From: Candidatus Thiobius zoothamnicola
Lineage (GTDB): Bacteria; Pseudomonadota; Gammaproteobacteria; Chromatiales; Chromatiaceae
NCBI GenBank assembly: GCA_030826945.1
Contig: JAPQLC010000007.1
Coordinates: 38,681-102,680 of the forward strand
Direction: 5' to 3'
DNA: 64,000 bases
Positions 8,947 to 17,646 of the stretch are shown piece by piece. A program made the translations under genes and the position numbers. Every line of letters begins with the position of its first letter. Position 1 is the stretch's first letter. Below the pieces are notes generated by a model. That model saw only the letters and a program-made list of their open reading frames with translations, was not told the origin of the DNA and ran no database searches.

Positions 8947-11900
8947 ATGCGCCTCGAAAAAATCAAGCTGGCTGGTTTTAAGTCATTTGTTGATCCAACA
9001 GTTATTCATTTTCCCAGTAATTTGGTCGGGGTTGTCGGGCCGAATGGGTGTGGCAAATCGAATGTGATTGATGCTGTGCGTTGGGTGATGGGTGAAAGCT
9101 CGGCCAAGATGCTGCGGGGCGAGTCCATGGCAGATGTCATTTTCAATGGTTCAAGCAGCCGCAAGCCGGTTGGCTTGGCCAGCATCGAATTGGTATTTGA
9201 TAACGCCCAAGGACGGGCGGGCGGACAGTATGCGCAATATACGCAAATCTCCATTCGGCGGCAGGTTACGCGTGATGGCCATTCGGATTATTACCTGAAT
9301 AATGTGCGCTGTCGGCGGCGCGATATCATGGATGTGTTTCTTGGCACAGGTTTGGGGCCACGTAGTTATTCAGTGATTGAACAGGGCATGATCTCGCGTA
9401 TTGTGGAGGCGCGTCCTGAGGAATTGCGCGCCTATTTGGAGGAGGCGGCAGGCATCTCCAAGTACAAGGAGCGGCGGCGTGAAACTGAAAACCGGATACG
9501 TCACACCCGTGAAAATCTGGAGCGCTTGAACGATCTTCGTGAAGAGGTGCAAAAGCAGTTGCGTCACCTGGAGCGACAGGCGGCCACGGCAAAGAAATAT
9601 CAGGATTTAACCCAGCAGGAGCGTCGCACCCGTGCGGAATGGCAGGTATTACGTTGGTCAGCCCTGCAGAATGAAACCGTTCGGCAGGAGCAATATCTGG
9701 CCCAGCAGGAAGCGACATTGCAAGCAGCGCTTAAGGAGCAACAGGCGGTTGAGCAGGATATTGAGCATCGACGAACTGAACAAGCGACGGCGCATGAATC
9801 TTTTAATCAGGTGCAAGGTCGTTTTTATGCCGTGAGTGCGGATGTCACGCGTTTGGAAGGCGTGATCCAGCATGCGCAAGATAATCAGCAACGCCAGCTT
9901 GCAGAGTTGCAGCGTTCCCAACAGGCGTTGCGTGAGGCTGAGCAGCGACATGAGCAGGATCAGGCGAAATTAGTGGATTTACGTCAGGCACTTGCGCACA
10001 TTCAACCTCGTTTGTCATCAGCCCGCGACCTGGAAGATCAGCGACAGGCGCAATGGCAAACCGTAGAGCGTGCCATGCAGGCGTGGCAGGTTGAGTGGGA
10101 GGCTTTCCAGCAGCAGGCCAATCAGCCGGTGCAGCAAGCTCAGGTGGAACGCGCCCGTATCAATCATCTGGAGCAACAGATTCAGCAGTTGCAAAAACGC
10201 TTGCGGGCCAACCAGACTGAAACCGCGTCATTAAACGAGATAGACCGACAGTCTGAGATTTCGCAGCTCCGGCAGCGAAAACAAGCGCTTGAATCCAACC
10301 GTGCGCAGACGAAAATGGATCTGGACCAGGCTTATCAGTTGATTGAGCAAATTCAACTGGCCGTTCGGCGGACACAGGACGAGTTGGATGAGGTGAATGC
10401 AGAGTTGCAGCATTTACAGGGTCGTCTGGTCTCTTTGCAAACCTTGCAGATGGCGGCCAAGGGGAAAGATGATAAAGCGTTGCAGCACTGGCTGAATACG
10501 CAGGGTTTACAAGATGCACCCCGCTTGTTGGAGCAGGTTGAGGTTGAATCTCCTTGGCAATTGGCGGTTGAAGTGGTGCTGGAACATCGTTTGCAGGCGA
10601 TCTTGGTTGATCATCTGGCGGATTATGTTGATGACGGAGAGGCTTTGCAGGCATCCGGCGTTTGTTTGGTCACGCAACAAGCGTCACCTGTGGCGGTGCG
10701 TCCAGGTACTTTGGCGAGCGTCGTGCAAGGCCCGATGGCGTTATTGGCGGCATTAAATGGCATTCGCTTGGCAGATGATCTGGCGCAGGCGTTGAATTGG
10801 CAAGCTGAATTGGATATTGGTGAGTTTGTGATCACGCCGCAAGGGATTCTGATGGGTGCTGGTTGGTTGAGCATACGTCCGCATTTGCAGGCTGAAACCG
10901 GGGTGTTGGCGCGTGAGCAGGAGTTGCGTGAATTAACGCGGCAACAAGAGGTTCTGGCGCCGCGCGTTGAGGCGTTGCAGGTGGCTGTCACGCAGTCACA
11001 TCAACAAGAGAAATCGCTGGAGCAACAGCGCCGTGCGATGCAAAAGCAATATGATGACATTGCACATGGGTTGTCTGATGTGCAGAGTCGGCTGAGCAGC
11101 AAGCAAGCGCATGCGGAGCAAGCTGAGCACCGTTTGGCGCGTCTGCGGCTTGAGGCGGACGAGATGCATCAGCAGTTGACGGATGGTCAGCAACAGATAC
11201 GGATTGCCCAAACGGATTTGGAATCAGCTTTGGCGCAGATCGCATCCGGTGATCAGCAACGTGAGCAATTGCATCAACAGCGTGATGAATATCGCGCTGC
11301 GCTACAGTCCGCTCAGCAGGCGATGAATGAGTCCCGTCAGCAAACTCATCAACTGAATTTGGAGGTGCGGGGGCTGCAAAGTACGGAAAAGTCGTTATGT
11401 GCCAGCATTCAACGGTTGGATGATCAACCCATGCAGTTGCGGCGACAAGTGGAGAGTGTGCAAGCCGAGTTGTCTGATAACCAGAAACTGATGGAGCAGA
11501 CTCAAGTGGATTTGAAGCGGAAATTGCATGACAAGGTTGAGGTGGAAAAAACCTTGGCTGAGTCCAGGCAGGCATTGGAGGCTTTGGATACACAGTTACG
11601 GGAATTAGAGCAAGTTCGATATCAAGCTGAACAGGCGGTGCAATCCGGACGGTCAACACGGGATGATGTCAAAGCATCGCATCAGGAATCGCGTGCGCGT
11701 TGTCAGGCTATGCAGGAGCGTCTGGATGAAACTGGCTATACGGCGGATCAATTACTGGCGGAATTGCCAGAAGGCGCAGAGGAAGCGGATTGGGGCGCGC
11801 AGGCAGAGCGCTTGGCAGCGAAGATTCAACGCTTGGGGGCCATCAATCTGGCGGCGATTGAGGAGTTTGAAACCCAATCCGAACGGATGCTTTACCTGGA

Positions 11901-12447
11901 TCGTCAACATGCGGATGTCAGTCAATCCCTGGATACTTTGTTGGAGGCGATACGCAAAATTGACCGGGAAACGCGTGAGCGTTTTAAGGTGACTTTCAAT
12001 CAGGTTGATGAGTCATTTAAAGTCTTGTTCCCCAAACTGTTTGGCGGTGGGCAGGCTTATCTGGAGTTATTGGGGGAGGATTTGCTGGATACTGGTGTTT
12101 CCGTCATCGCTCGTCCGCCAGGCAAGCGTAACAGCAGCATTCATTTGTTATCCGGCGGAGAAAAAGCGTTAACGGCGGTGGCTTTGGTGTTTGCGATTTT
12201 CCAGCTCAATCCAGCGCCGTTTTGCATGCTGGATGAAGTGGATGCGCCCTTGGATGACGCCAATGTCGGGCGGTATTCTGAGATGGTTCGGGAAATGTCT
12301 GATCAGGTGCAGTTTGTGTTCATCACCCACAATAAACTCACCATGGAGATTGCGCATCAACTGGTGGGCGTGACGATGCAGGAGCCAGGTGTGTCGCGTT
12401 TAGTGTCGGTGGATATTGATGCCGCCGCCGCTATGGTGGAGGCATAA
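8947..12447 (+). CDS. smc: Chromosome partition protein Smc
   Basis: Structural maintenance of chromosomes ATPase of 1166 aa. Head parts: Walker A GPNGCGKSN (residues about 32-40) at the N-terminus, signature LSGGEKALTAVALVFAIF (about 1068) and Walker B CMLDEVDAPLDD (about 1095) at the C-terminus. Between them lie two very long Gln/Arg/Glu-rich coiled coils and a hinge at roughly 510-640. It is a true Smc rather than MukB, because both head halves match the Smc type. scpA and scpB are not in the window, nor is zipA, which follows smc in several relatives. Many overlapping frames here are coiled-coil shadows. Confidence 0.98.
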   Translation: MRLEKIKLAGFKSFVDPTVIHFPSNLVGVVGPNGCGKSNVIDAVRWVMGESSAKMLRGESMADVIFNGSSSRKPVGLASIELVFDNAQGRAGGQYAQYTQISIRRQVTRDGHSDYYLNNVRCRRRDIMDVFLGTGLGPRSYSVIEQGMISRIVEARPEELRAYLEEAAGISKYKERRRETENRIRHTRENLERLNDLREEVQKQLRHLERQAATAKKYQDLTQQERRTRAEWQVLRWSALQNETVRQEQYLAQQEATLQAALKEQQAVEQDIEHRRTEQATAHESFNQVQGRFYAVSADVTRLEGVIQHAQDNQQRQLAELQRSQQALREAEQRHEQDQAKLVDLRQALAHIQPRLSSARDLEDQRQAQWQTVERAMQAWQVEWEAFQQQANQPVQQAQVERARINHLEQQIQQLQKRLRANQTETASLNEIDRQSEISQLRQRKQALESNRAQTKMDLDQAYQLIEQIQLAVRRTQDELDEVNAELQHLQGRLVSLQTLQMAAKGKDDKALQHWLNTQGLQDAPRLLEQVEVESPWQLAVEVVLEHRLQAILVDHLADYVDDGEALQASGVCLVTQQASPVAVRPGTLASVVQGPMALLAALNGIRLADDLAQALNWQAELDIGEFVITPQGILMGAGWLSIRPHLQAETGVLAREQELRELTRQQEVLAPRVEALQVAVTQSHQQEKSLEQQRRAMQKQYDDIAHGLSDVQSRLSSKQAHAEQAEHRLARLRLEADEMHQQLTDGQQQIRIAQTDLESALAQIASGDQQREQLHQQRDEYRAALQSAQQAMNESRQQTHQLNLEVRGLQSTEKSLCASIQRLDDQPMQLRRQVESVQAELSDNQKLMEQTQVDLKRKLHDKVEVEKTLAESRQALEALDTQLRELEQVRYQAEQAVQSGRSTRDDVKASHQESRARCQAMQERLDETGYTADQLLAELPEGAEEADWGAQAERLAAKIQRLGAINLAAIEEFETQSERMLYLDRQHADVSQSLDTLLEAIRKIDRETRERFKVTFNQVDESFKVLFPKLFGGGQAYLELLGEDLLDTGVSVIARPPGKRNSSIHLLSGGEKALTAVALVFAIFQLNPAPFCMLDEVDAPLDDANVGRYSEMVREMSDQVQFVFITHNKLTMEIAHQLVGVTMQEPGVSRLVSVDIDAAAAMVEA

Positions 12448-12470
12448 AAAAGGTGGGATAAACCCACCTT
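12444..12470 (-). terminator. Rho-independent terminator of the small minus-strand gene
   Basis: AAGGTGGG (12450-12457) pairs with CCCACCTT (12463-12470). Read on the minus strand the stem is followed directly by TTTTTT (12444-12449), and it lies 36 nt after the stop of the gene at 12507-12704. Its T-run overlaps the smc stop codon, so the two convergent genes are packed tail to tail. Confidence 0.8.
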
Positions 12471-12506
12471 GAGGAAAACGCTGATTGAATCCGAAATGTC
12501 TGCGCG

Positions 12507-12704
12507 TCAGCTTTTTACCCAGTCAGCAAATTTTTCAGTCGTTTTTTGCTCGCCGTCAGCATAGCCTGCCTCATAAGCATCCGTTAAACGTTGCTCTTCG
12601 CGCTGGGGATTTTGCAAGCATCCTGCTTGCCAGCCTTGAATATATTCTTCATCACATCCCATTTCTTCCATTTTGGTGACAGCGTCATAATAGAACTGGT
12701 TCAT
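12507..12704 (-). CDS. Small conserved-looking protein, RMF-like composition
   Basis: A 65-aa hydrophilic protein of unknown function. The ATG at 12704 is fixed by an ideal GGAGATAAAG Shine-Dalgarno; the longer frame to 12752 lacks one. It contains YIQGWQAGCLQNPQ and DAYEAGYADGEQK, two short helices with W/Y-x-AG pairs that recall ribosome modulation factor and similar small stationary-phase proteins, but no firm family assignment is possible. It has its own Rho-independent terminator, which supports a real monocistronic gene. Confidence 0.65.
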   Translation of the reverse strand: MNQFYYDAVTKMEEMGCDEEYIQGWQAGCLQNPQREEQRLTDAYEAGYADGEQKTTEKFADWVKS

Positions 12705-13140
12705 CTTTATCTCCGAATGAATTACCTCATGATCATTTATGCCAATGATCACACAACTGCCGCAACCAGATTGCTTACGGCGGCGCCGACGTTATTTTTA
12801 TTCGCGCAGCGCAAAAACGCACATTAGGATAAGCTGATTTATTAACAGATGGCAAGTGCGAAAGACAGTGCCAAGCCAAGGGGAAGGGCTTATCGGGTCG
12901 GCTTGGTGACTGATTTTGTCGGCGACCGGACACTGAGGTTTGAAAGGGGTTGAATTCGACGCTTTGAAAGTGCCCCCGACAAGCACTCAAGCTGTATCAA
13001 GCCTTGGCTCACAGCGTTCCGGGCTGGTGGTTGCTTCGCCTGCATGCTACGCTTGCGCCCTCTTTATTTCAACGGGTTATTGAGACTGGAATCAATAGCT
13101 GGTTGCTTTCATCACATTCAAAGCCTGATTGACTTGACGT
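12705..13140. other. Intergenic region upstream of ispB
   Basis: 436 bases between the small minus-strand gene and ispB. It must hold promoters for both divergent genes. Short frames on both strands have no Shine-Dalgarno or recognisable product. I see no RNA gene, long repeat or mobile element. Confidence 0.5.
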
Positions 13141-14109
13141 ATGGATATAGCTGCTGTCCGAACATTGATTGCTGACGATTTTCAAGCCACTGATCGCGTG
13201 ATTCTGCAACATTTGTCTTCGGATGTTGCATTAATAAACCAAATAGGCCGTTACATTGTTTCTGCGGGTGGCAAGCGTTTGCGTCCGATGATTGTGTTAT
13301 TGGCGGCCCGGGCTTTGGGTTATCAGGGGGATCAGCATATCCACCTGGCGGCCATTATTGAGTTCATCCATACGGCGACGCTGTTGCATGATGATGTCGT
13401 GGATGGTTCTGAACAACGGCGTCAGCGGGATACGGCGAATGCTGTCTGGGGCAATGCCGCCAGTGTGCTGGTGGGCGATTTTCTCTATTCGCGCGCCTTT
13501 GAGATGATGGTCGCTGTGGATAACATGCGTGTTATGGCGGTGCTGTCCAGCGCAACCAACCGGATTGCGGAAGGCGAAGTGTTGCAGTTGTTGAACTGTA
13601 ATGATCCTGATGTGGGTGAAGCACAATATCGGGAAGTGATTCTGCGTAAAACAGCGACTTTGTTTGAAGCTGGGGCGCGGCTTGGTGGCGTTCTTCATCA
13701 GGAAAGCGAAGTTAAGGAACAAGCGTTGGCGGATTATGGCCGTCACCTTGGCATGGCTTTTCAGATGATTGATGACGCGCTGGATTATGGCTCATCAGAT
13801 CAGGATATCGGCAAGAATATTGGTGATGATCTGGCGGAAGGCAAGCCGACTCTGCCGTTGATTCGCGCCATCCAGACCGGTGATGCAGCGACCCAAAAAC
13901 TACTGCGCCAAGCGATTGAGCAAGGTGAAGTGGAGCGGATTGATGAAATCTGTCAGGCTATTCAGGCGACGGATGCGATTGCCTATACCGTTCAACAAGC
14001 CAGACAAGAAGTTGCGTCAGCCCAACAAGCGTTGCAGCAATTGCCTGATACGCCATACCGTATGGCGTTATCGGTGATTGCGGATTTCGCTGTGGAACGT
14101 GATCTGTAG
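13141..14109 (+). CDS. ispB: Octaprenyl diphosphate synthase
   Basis: Trans-polyprenyl diphosphate synthase (322 aa) that builds the side chain of ubiquinone. First aspartate-rich motif LLHDDVVDGS (about residue 82), preceded by the substrate-binding GGKRLRPMIV; second motif FQMIDDALDYG (about 209), followed by the KNIGDDLAEGKPTLPLI segment typical of long-chain synthases. coq7 elsewhere in the window agrees with a ubiquinone quinone pool. The chain length (octaprenyl) is taken from the family and not read from the sequence. Confidence 0.95.
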   Translation: MDIAAVRTLIADDFQATDRVILQHLSSDVALINQIGRYIVSAGGKRLRPMIVLLAARALGYQGDQHIHLAAIIEFIHTATLLHDDVVDGSEQRRQRDTANAVWGNAASVLVGDFLYSRAFEMMVAVDNMRVMAVLSSATNRIAEGEVLQLLNCNDPDVGEAQYREVILRKTATLFEAGARLGGVLHQESEVKEQALADYGRHLGMAFQMIDDALDYGSSDQDIGKNIGDDLAEGKPTLPLIRAIQTGDAATQKLLRQAIEQGEVERIDEICQAIQATDAIAYTVQQARQEVASAQQALQQLPDTPYRMALSVIADFAVERDL

Positions 14110-14113
14110 ACCA

Positions 14114-14740
14114 TCAAATTCTTTGTATCAGTGCCTGTGTCAGCCGGCCGATTTTACGGCGCTGAAGTAAGAGATGGTGTTTCTTACCGTGACATTGGCG
14201 CCATAAAACGGCGGCGCGGAAACCGGCCAGCAACAAACTGCGGATGCGTGCGGCATTGGCGCTGTTTTCCAGATATAACGCTTTGCCTTTGATCATAATC
14301 CGGTCTTCTGTCGCGCTGAGGTGTTGTTGGTAGATTTCAGCCAGTTGCTGGTGTAATTCCTCCTCCGATAAAGTCAGATTGCTTTGGTTGCTTTGCAGAA
14401 TATGCAGTGCCTCACCAATGGTCGCCATGCGTTTGGGTTGCTTCAGTGCTTTATCGGCAAGCCGTACCAGCGAGATGCTGTATTTGGCGATTTCCAGATC
14501 GCGCTGCTGTGGTTCTTTGAGCTGGGCATGCAGGGTTTGCAAGCCATAGCGGATATGGGCTAATTCCCCGAAGATAGCGAGCGTGGTTGGTGCATCAAAG
14601 GCGAATAAGCTGTTCAGGCTGGATTGTTCGGCTTGCGCTCCGCATAAACCGGTATTGGCGATATCACGCACTAAACCGGTGCTTTGGAACAGACCGGCTA
14701 AAGCGATCACCCGGTCATTGTCATCATAGGACTGTTTCAT
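14114..14740 (-). CDS. hflD: High frequency lysogenization protein HflD homologue
   Basis: HflD (YcfC) is a mainly helical, peripheral inner-membrane protein found next to mnmA in most gammaproteobacteria; in E. coli it affects lambda lysogeny through CII, while its housekeeping role is unclear. This copy is 208 aa, with the conserved start DRVIALAGLFQSTGLV and C-terminal IRSLLLAGFRAAVLWRQCHG. Its ATG overlaps the mnmA stop by 4 nt, so it is translationally coupled and second in the operon. It ends 4 nt from the convergent ispB. Confidence 0.93.
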   Translation of the reverse strand: MKQSYDDNDRVIALAGLFQSTGLVRDIANTGLCGAQAEQSSLNSLFAFDAPTTLAIFGELAHIRYGLQTLHAQLKEPQQRDLEIAKYSISLVRLADKALKQPKRMATIGEALHILQSNQSNLTLSEEELHQQLAEIYQQHLSATEDRIMIKGKALYLENSANAARIRSLLLAGFRAAVLWRQCHGKKHHLLLQRRKIGRLTQALIQRI

Positions 14741-15867
14741 TGGATGGTTCCTCCGCCGAGGCAGATATCATCTTGATAAAATACGATTGACTGTCCCGGG
14801 GTTAAGGCTCTTTGTGGCTCGCTGAAGCGTACTTTGGCGATGTTGCTGTTGTGCTCCAATTCGACCCGGCAGTTTTGTAGCGCCTGACGATGACGGCAGC
14901 GCGCCATGCCGTCAAATGGGGTGGCTGGTGCTTGTCCGGCGATCCAGTGTAGTTGCTCAGCGACGAGATCCGACTTGAATAGCAGTGGGTTGTTATGGCC
15001 TTGGGCGACAATCAAGCGGTTATTATCCAGATCTTTCTTTACGACAAACCAGGGTAAATCAGCATGCTTTGCTTGGCCGCCGATGCCTAATCCCTGGCGT
15101 TGGCCGAGGGTGTAATACATCAAACCGGTGTGTTCTCCTAAATGTTCGCCTTGCGTGGATTCGATGGGGCCGGGACTGGCGGGCAGGTAAGTTGCCAGAA
15201 AGTCGCGGAAGCGTCGTTCGCCAATAAAACAAATGCCGGTGCTGTCTTTCTTGCGCCAATTGCTGAATCCCGCTGCTTCAGCCACAGCGCGTACTTCCGA
15301 TTTTTGCAGAGGATGTAATGGAAATTGCGTGTGCTTCAAGGCGTGTTGGTTGAGCATATAGAGGAAATACGTTTGATCTTTATTCTGGTCGGCGGCGCAA
15401 ATTAATTGTTTGTCGCCTCTGGCATTTTCACGGATGCCCGCATAGTGGCCGGTGGCAATGGCTTGTGCGCCCAGATTCAGGGCATGATCAAGAAAGGCTT
15501 TGAATTTGATTTCCCGGTTACAGAGCACGTCCGGATTTGGCGTGCGTCCGGCGCGATATTCGGCCAGGAAATGTTCGAATACCTGGTGCCAATATTCGCT
15601 GGAGAAGTTGGCGGTGTGCAATCGGATGCCCAATTTATCGGCGACCGCTTGAGCATCTGCCAAATCTTCAGCGGCGGAGCAGTAATCCGCATGGTCATCT
15701 TCTTCCCAGTTTTTCATGAACAAGGCTTCCACTTGCCAACCGGCTTCCAGCAGACGCAAAGCGGCGACCGATGAATCGACTCCGCCTGAAAGGCCAACGA
15801 TGATGGTATGACGGTTAGCCGTTGGTGCGTTGTTACTATGCTGTACAGTCTTTGAATCGCGCTGAAT
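14737..15867 (-). CDS. mnmA: tRNA-specific 2-thiouridylase MnmA; non-canonical (ATT) start proposed
   Basis: Adds the 2-thio group to U34 of tRNA-Lys, -Glu and -Gln. The PP-loop VGLSGGVDSSVAALRLL, the catalytic Cys in PNPDVLCNREIKF and the second Cys in STGICFIGERRFRDF are all present. The first ATG-like in-frame codon (15759) lies downstream of the PP-loop and cannot be the start. Upstream in frame there is no ATG, GTG or TTG; the best candidate is an ATT at 15867, 5 nt after a perfect AAGGAGG (15873-15879), giving 376 aa, close to the 368 aa of E. coli MnmA. A frameshift from an ATG-initiated leader in another frame is the alternative. Confidence 0.9.
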   Translation of the reverse strand: MQRDSKTVQHSNNAPTANRHTIIVGLSGGVDSSVAALRLLEAGWQVEALFMKNWEEDDHADYCSAAEDLADAQAVADKLGIRLHTANFSSEYWHQVFEHFLAEYRAGRTPNPDVLCNREIKFKAFLDHALNLGAQAIATGHYAGIRENARGDKQLICAADQNKDQTYFLYMLNQHALKHTQFPLHPLQKSEVRAVAEAAGFSNWRKKDSTGICFIGERRFRDFLATYLPASPGPIESTQGEHLGEHTGLMYYTLGQRQGLGIGGQAKHADLPWFVVKKDLDNNRLIVAQGHNNPLLFKSDLVAEQLHWIAGQAPATPFDGMARCRHRQALQNCRVELEHNSNIAKVRFSEPQRALTPGQSIVFYQDDICLGGGTIQ

Positions 15868-16068
15868 GATAACCTCCTTCTCGTGATTCTGGTTGGGTGT
15901 CGGTGGCGTTCATACCGTTGTTGACGGTCTAAATTTGCTCAACCCGCAGTCAGCCCAAATCTAGAGTCTGTTAATAGCCCGTCAATGGGGCGAGAAACTG
16001 GCTTGATCCGGTATTTTATCGGGTTCAGAAAGCACGACATTTTAGTGAAAATTGAATGGGGGTTGAGA

Positions 16069-16074
16069 TATAAT
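16069..16074 (+). promoter_or_regulatory. Probable -10 element of the lipid locus
   Basis: A perfect TATAAT lies 30 nt before the ATG of the OlsB-like gene. The -35 region is poor (TGAAAA at 17-nt spacing). I looked for Pho boxes upstream and found none. Confidence 0.4.
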
Positions 16075-16103
16075 TGCACCACTCAATGAAATAAGAGCAG
16101 GTC

Positions 16104-16877
16104 ATGGTGCATTCGGTTCCTCAGGTCGCATCCAATCACAGCAAGGGACGGTTGTATGTTGAGCTGGCGACTACCATCAATGATATTCGTGCTTCCCAAG
16201 CCTTAAGGTATCAGGTTTTCGCGACAGAACTGGGAGCTACTGTCGGTGGTGCCGAGCACGGGTTGGACCAGGATCATTTCGATCAATATTGTCAGCATCT
16301 ATTGGTTAAGGAGTCATCCTCTGGCCGGGTCATCTCATCAACCCGGTTGTTGCTCAGTGAACAAGCGAAGCTTGCTGGCGGATTTTATTCGGAAAATGAA
16401 TTCGCCATGTCCACCTTATATAGTTTGCCGGGTCGTTCGGTCGAAGTTGGTCGTACTTGCGTTGACCCAGGTTTTCGTCAAGGTGCGGCGATCGCCGTGC
16501 TGTGGTCAGGATTGGCTGATTTTATCAAACAGTTTGAGATTGATTATTTGTTTGGCTGTGCAAGTATTGAAATGGATGATGGCGGCGTTTTAGTGCAGGC
16601 TATCATGAATAATGTGCGTCAGCGTGAAATGTCTGATGGGAAGTGGCGCGTGATCCCTAAGAATCCCCTTCCTCCGTTGCCAGAAGGCGCGCAGAATACC
16701 GTGTCGGCCCCATTGCCTCCTTTGCTGAAGGCGTATTTCCGTTTAGGCGCAAAAGCGTGTGGCGAGCCTTGTTACGATGCTGATTTCAACTGCGCGGATA
16801 TTTTGGTTTTAGTGGATATCGCCAAGCTCGATTCATCCTACGCCAGACATTTCCTGGATCGCGTTTCCAAAGGTTGA
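16104..16877 (+). CDS. OlsB-like ornithine N-acyltransferase (GNAT fold)
   Basis: A 257-aa member of the autoinducer-synthase/GNAT acyltransferase group typified by OlsB, which uses acyl-ACP to make lyso-ornithine lipid. Visible family features: ASQALRYQVFATELGA near the N-terminus, VEVGRTCVDPGFRQGAAIAV (acyl-donor binding, about residues 115-134) and CGEPCYDADFNCADILVLVDI near the C-terminus. AGCAGG precedes the ATG by a few nt. The gene overlaps the next one by 4 nt, and the pair OlsB-OlsA is the usual order for ornithine lipids. The amino-acid head group (ornithine or another) cannot be read from sequence. Confidence 0.82.
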   Translation: MVHSVPQVASNHSKGRLYVELATTINDIRASQALRYQVFATELGATVGGAEHGLDQDHFDQYCQHLLVKESSSGRVISSTRLLLSEQAKLAGGFYSENEFAMSTLYSLPGRSVEVGRTCVDPGFRQGAAIAVLWSGLADFIKQFEIDYLFGCASIEMDDGGVLVQAIMNNVRQREMSDGKWRVIPKNPLPPLPEGAQNTVSAPLPPLLKAYFRLGAKACGEPCYDADFNCADILVLVDIAKLDSSYARHFLDRVSKG

Positions 16878-17644
16878 AGTTGCGATATTTTCGCATTATC
16901 CGGCGCAGTATTCTGCTTGTCGCCCACATCGTATTGGGTTGTGTTTTAGTCCCGTTTTCATGTGAGCGGGATAAAATGGGGAAGTTGCGGGTGCGGGCCA
17001 GGGTTTTTGCCTGGTGGCATGGCTGTTTGATGCGCATACTGAATTTTCAGATCGTGTCCACAGGGACAATACCGGCGGCTCCGGTTCTACTGGTCGCTAA
17101 CCATATTTCCTGGGTGGATATTCCGCTATTAGGCCATGTCGCCCAAGCGCGCTTTTTATCCAAAGACGATGTACGCCATTGGCCGGTTATCGGCTGGTTG
17201 GCGTCGTCTACGGGCACGTTATTCATCAAACGTGGGGGAGGGCAGACTGGCGAGGTTGCAGCGGCCATTAAACAATATTTGCAGTCAGATGATATTTTAG
17301 CCATATTTCCTGAAGGCACGACGACGGATGGCCGGGAGGTCAGGCCCTTTTTTCCACGTTTATTTTCAGCCGTCGTTGATTCGGAAATCGCGATTGTGCC
17401 TGTTGTCATTCGTTATCATGTCGATGGAGAGCATGATTTACTGGCCCCTTTTGTTGGCGACCAGTCATTGGTGGAAAATTTGTTGGGCCTGCTTGCACGC
17501 CCGGTTAATCAAGTCAATATCTGTTTTCATGAACCTGTTTTGCATGATGGAGAGAGTCGTAAAGCATTGGCGGAGAAGGTTCGGAATGTTATCGTTAGTT
17601 CGTTGAATGTCATGGCGTCTGATCAACAAATTCAAGCAACCTGA
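16874..17644 (+). CDS. OlsA-like lysophospholipid/lyso-ornithine-lipid acyltransferase
   Basis: PlsC-family 1-acyl-glycerol-3-phosphate-type acyltransferase of 256 aa. One N-terminal membrane segment (ILLVAHIVLGCVLVPF) is followed by the catalytic NHISWVD block (H-x4-D, about residue 75) and FPEGTTTDGREVRPF (about 145). Translation begins at a TTG that overlaps the TGA of the OlsB-like gene (TTGA), so the two are coupled. By position it should add the second acyl chain to lyso-ornithine lipid; PlsC homologues can also make phosphatidic acid, so both activities are possible. Confidence 0.83.
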   Translation: MKLRYFRIIRRSILLVAHIVLGCVLVPFSCERDKMGKLRVRARVFAWWHGCLMRILNFQIVSTGTIPAAPVLLVANHISWVDIPLLGHVAQARFLSKDDVRHWPVIGWLASSTGTLFIKRGGGQTGEVAAAIKQYLQSDDILAIFPEGTTTDGREVRPFFPRLFSAVVDSEIAIVPVVIRYHVDGEHDLLAPFVGDQSLVENLLGLLARPVNQVNICFHEPVLHDGESRKALAEKVRNVIVSSLNVMASDQQIQAT

Positions 17645-17646
17645 CG

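Noticed and set aside
10988..11659. 223-codon minus-strand frame inside smc
   Set aside because: Shadow of the repetitive coiled-coil coding region, no Shine-Dalgarno or domain.
15868..16103. Pho box upstream of the lipid locus
   Set aside because: No CTGTCAT-type direct repeats were found; only a TATAAT is convincing.
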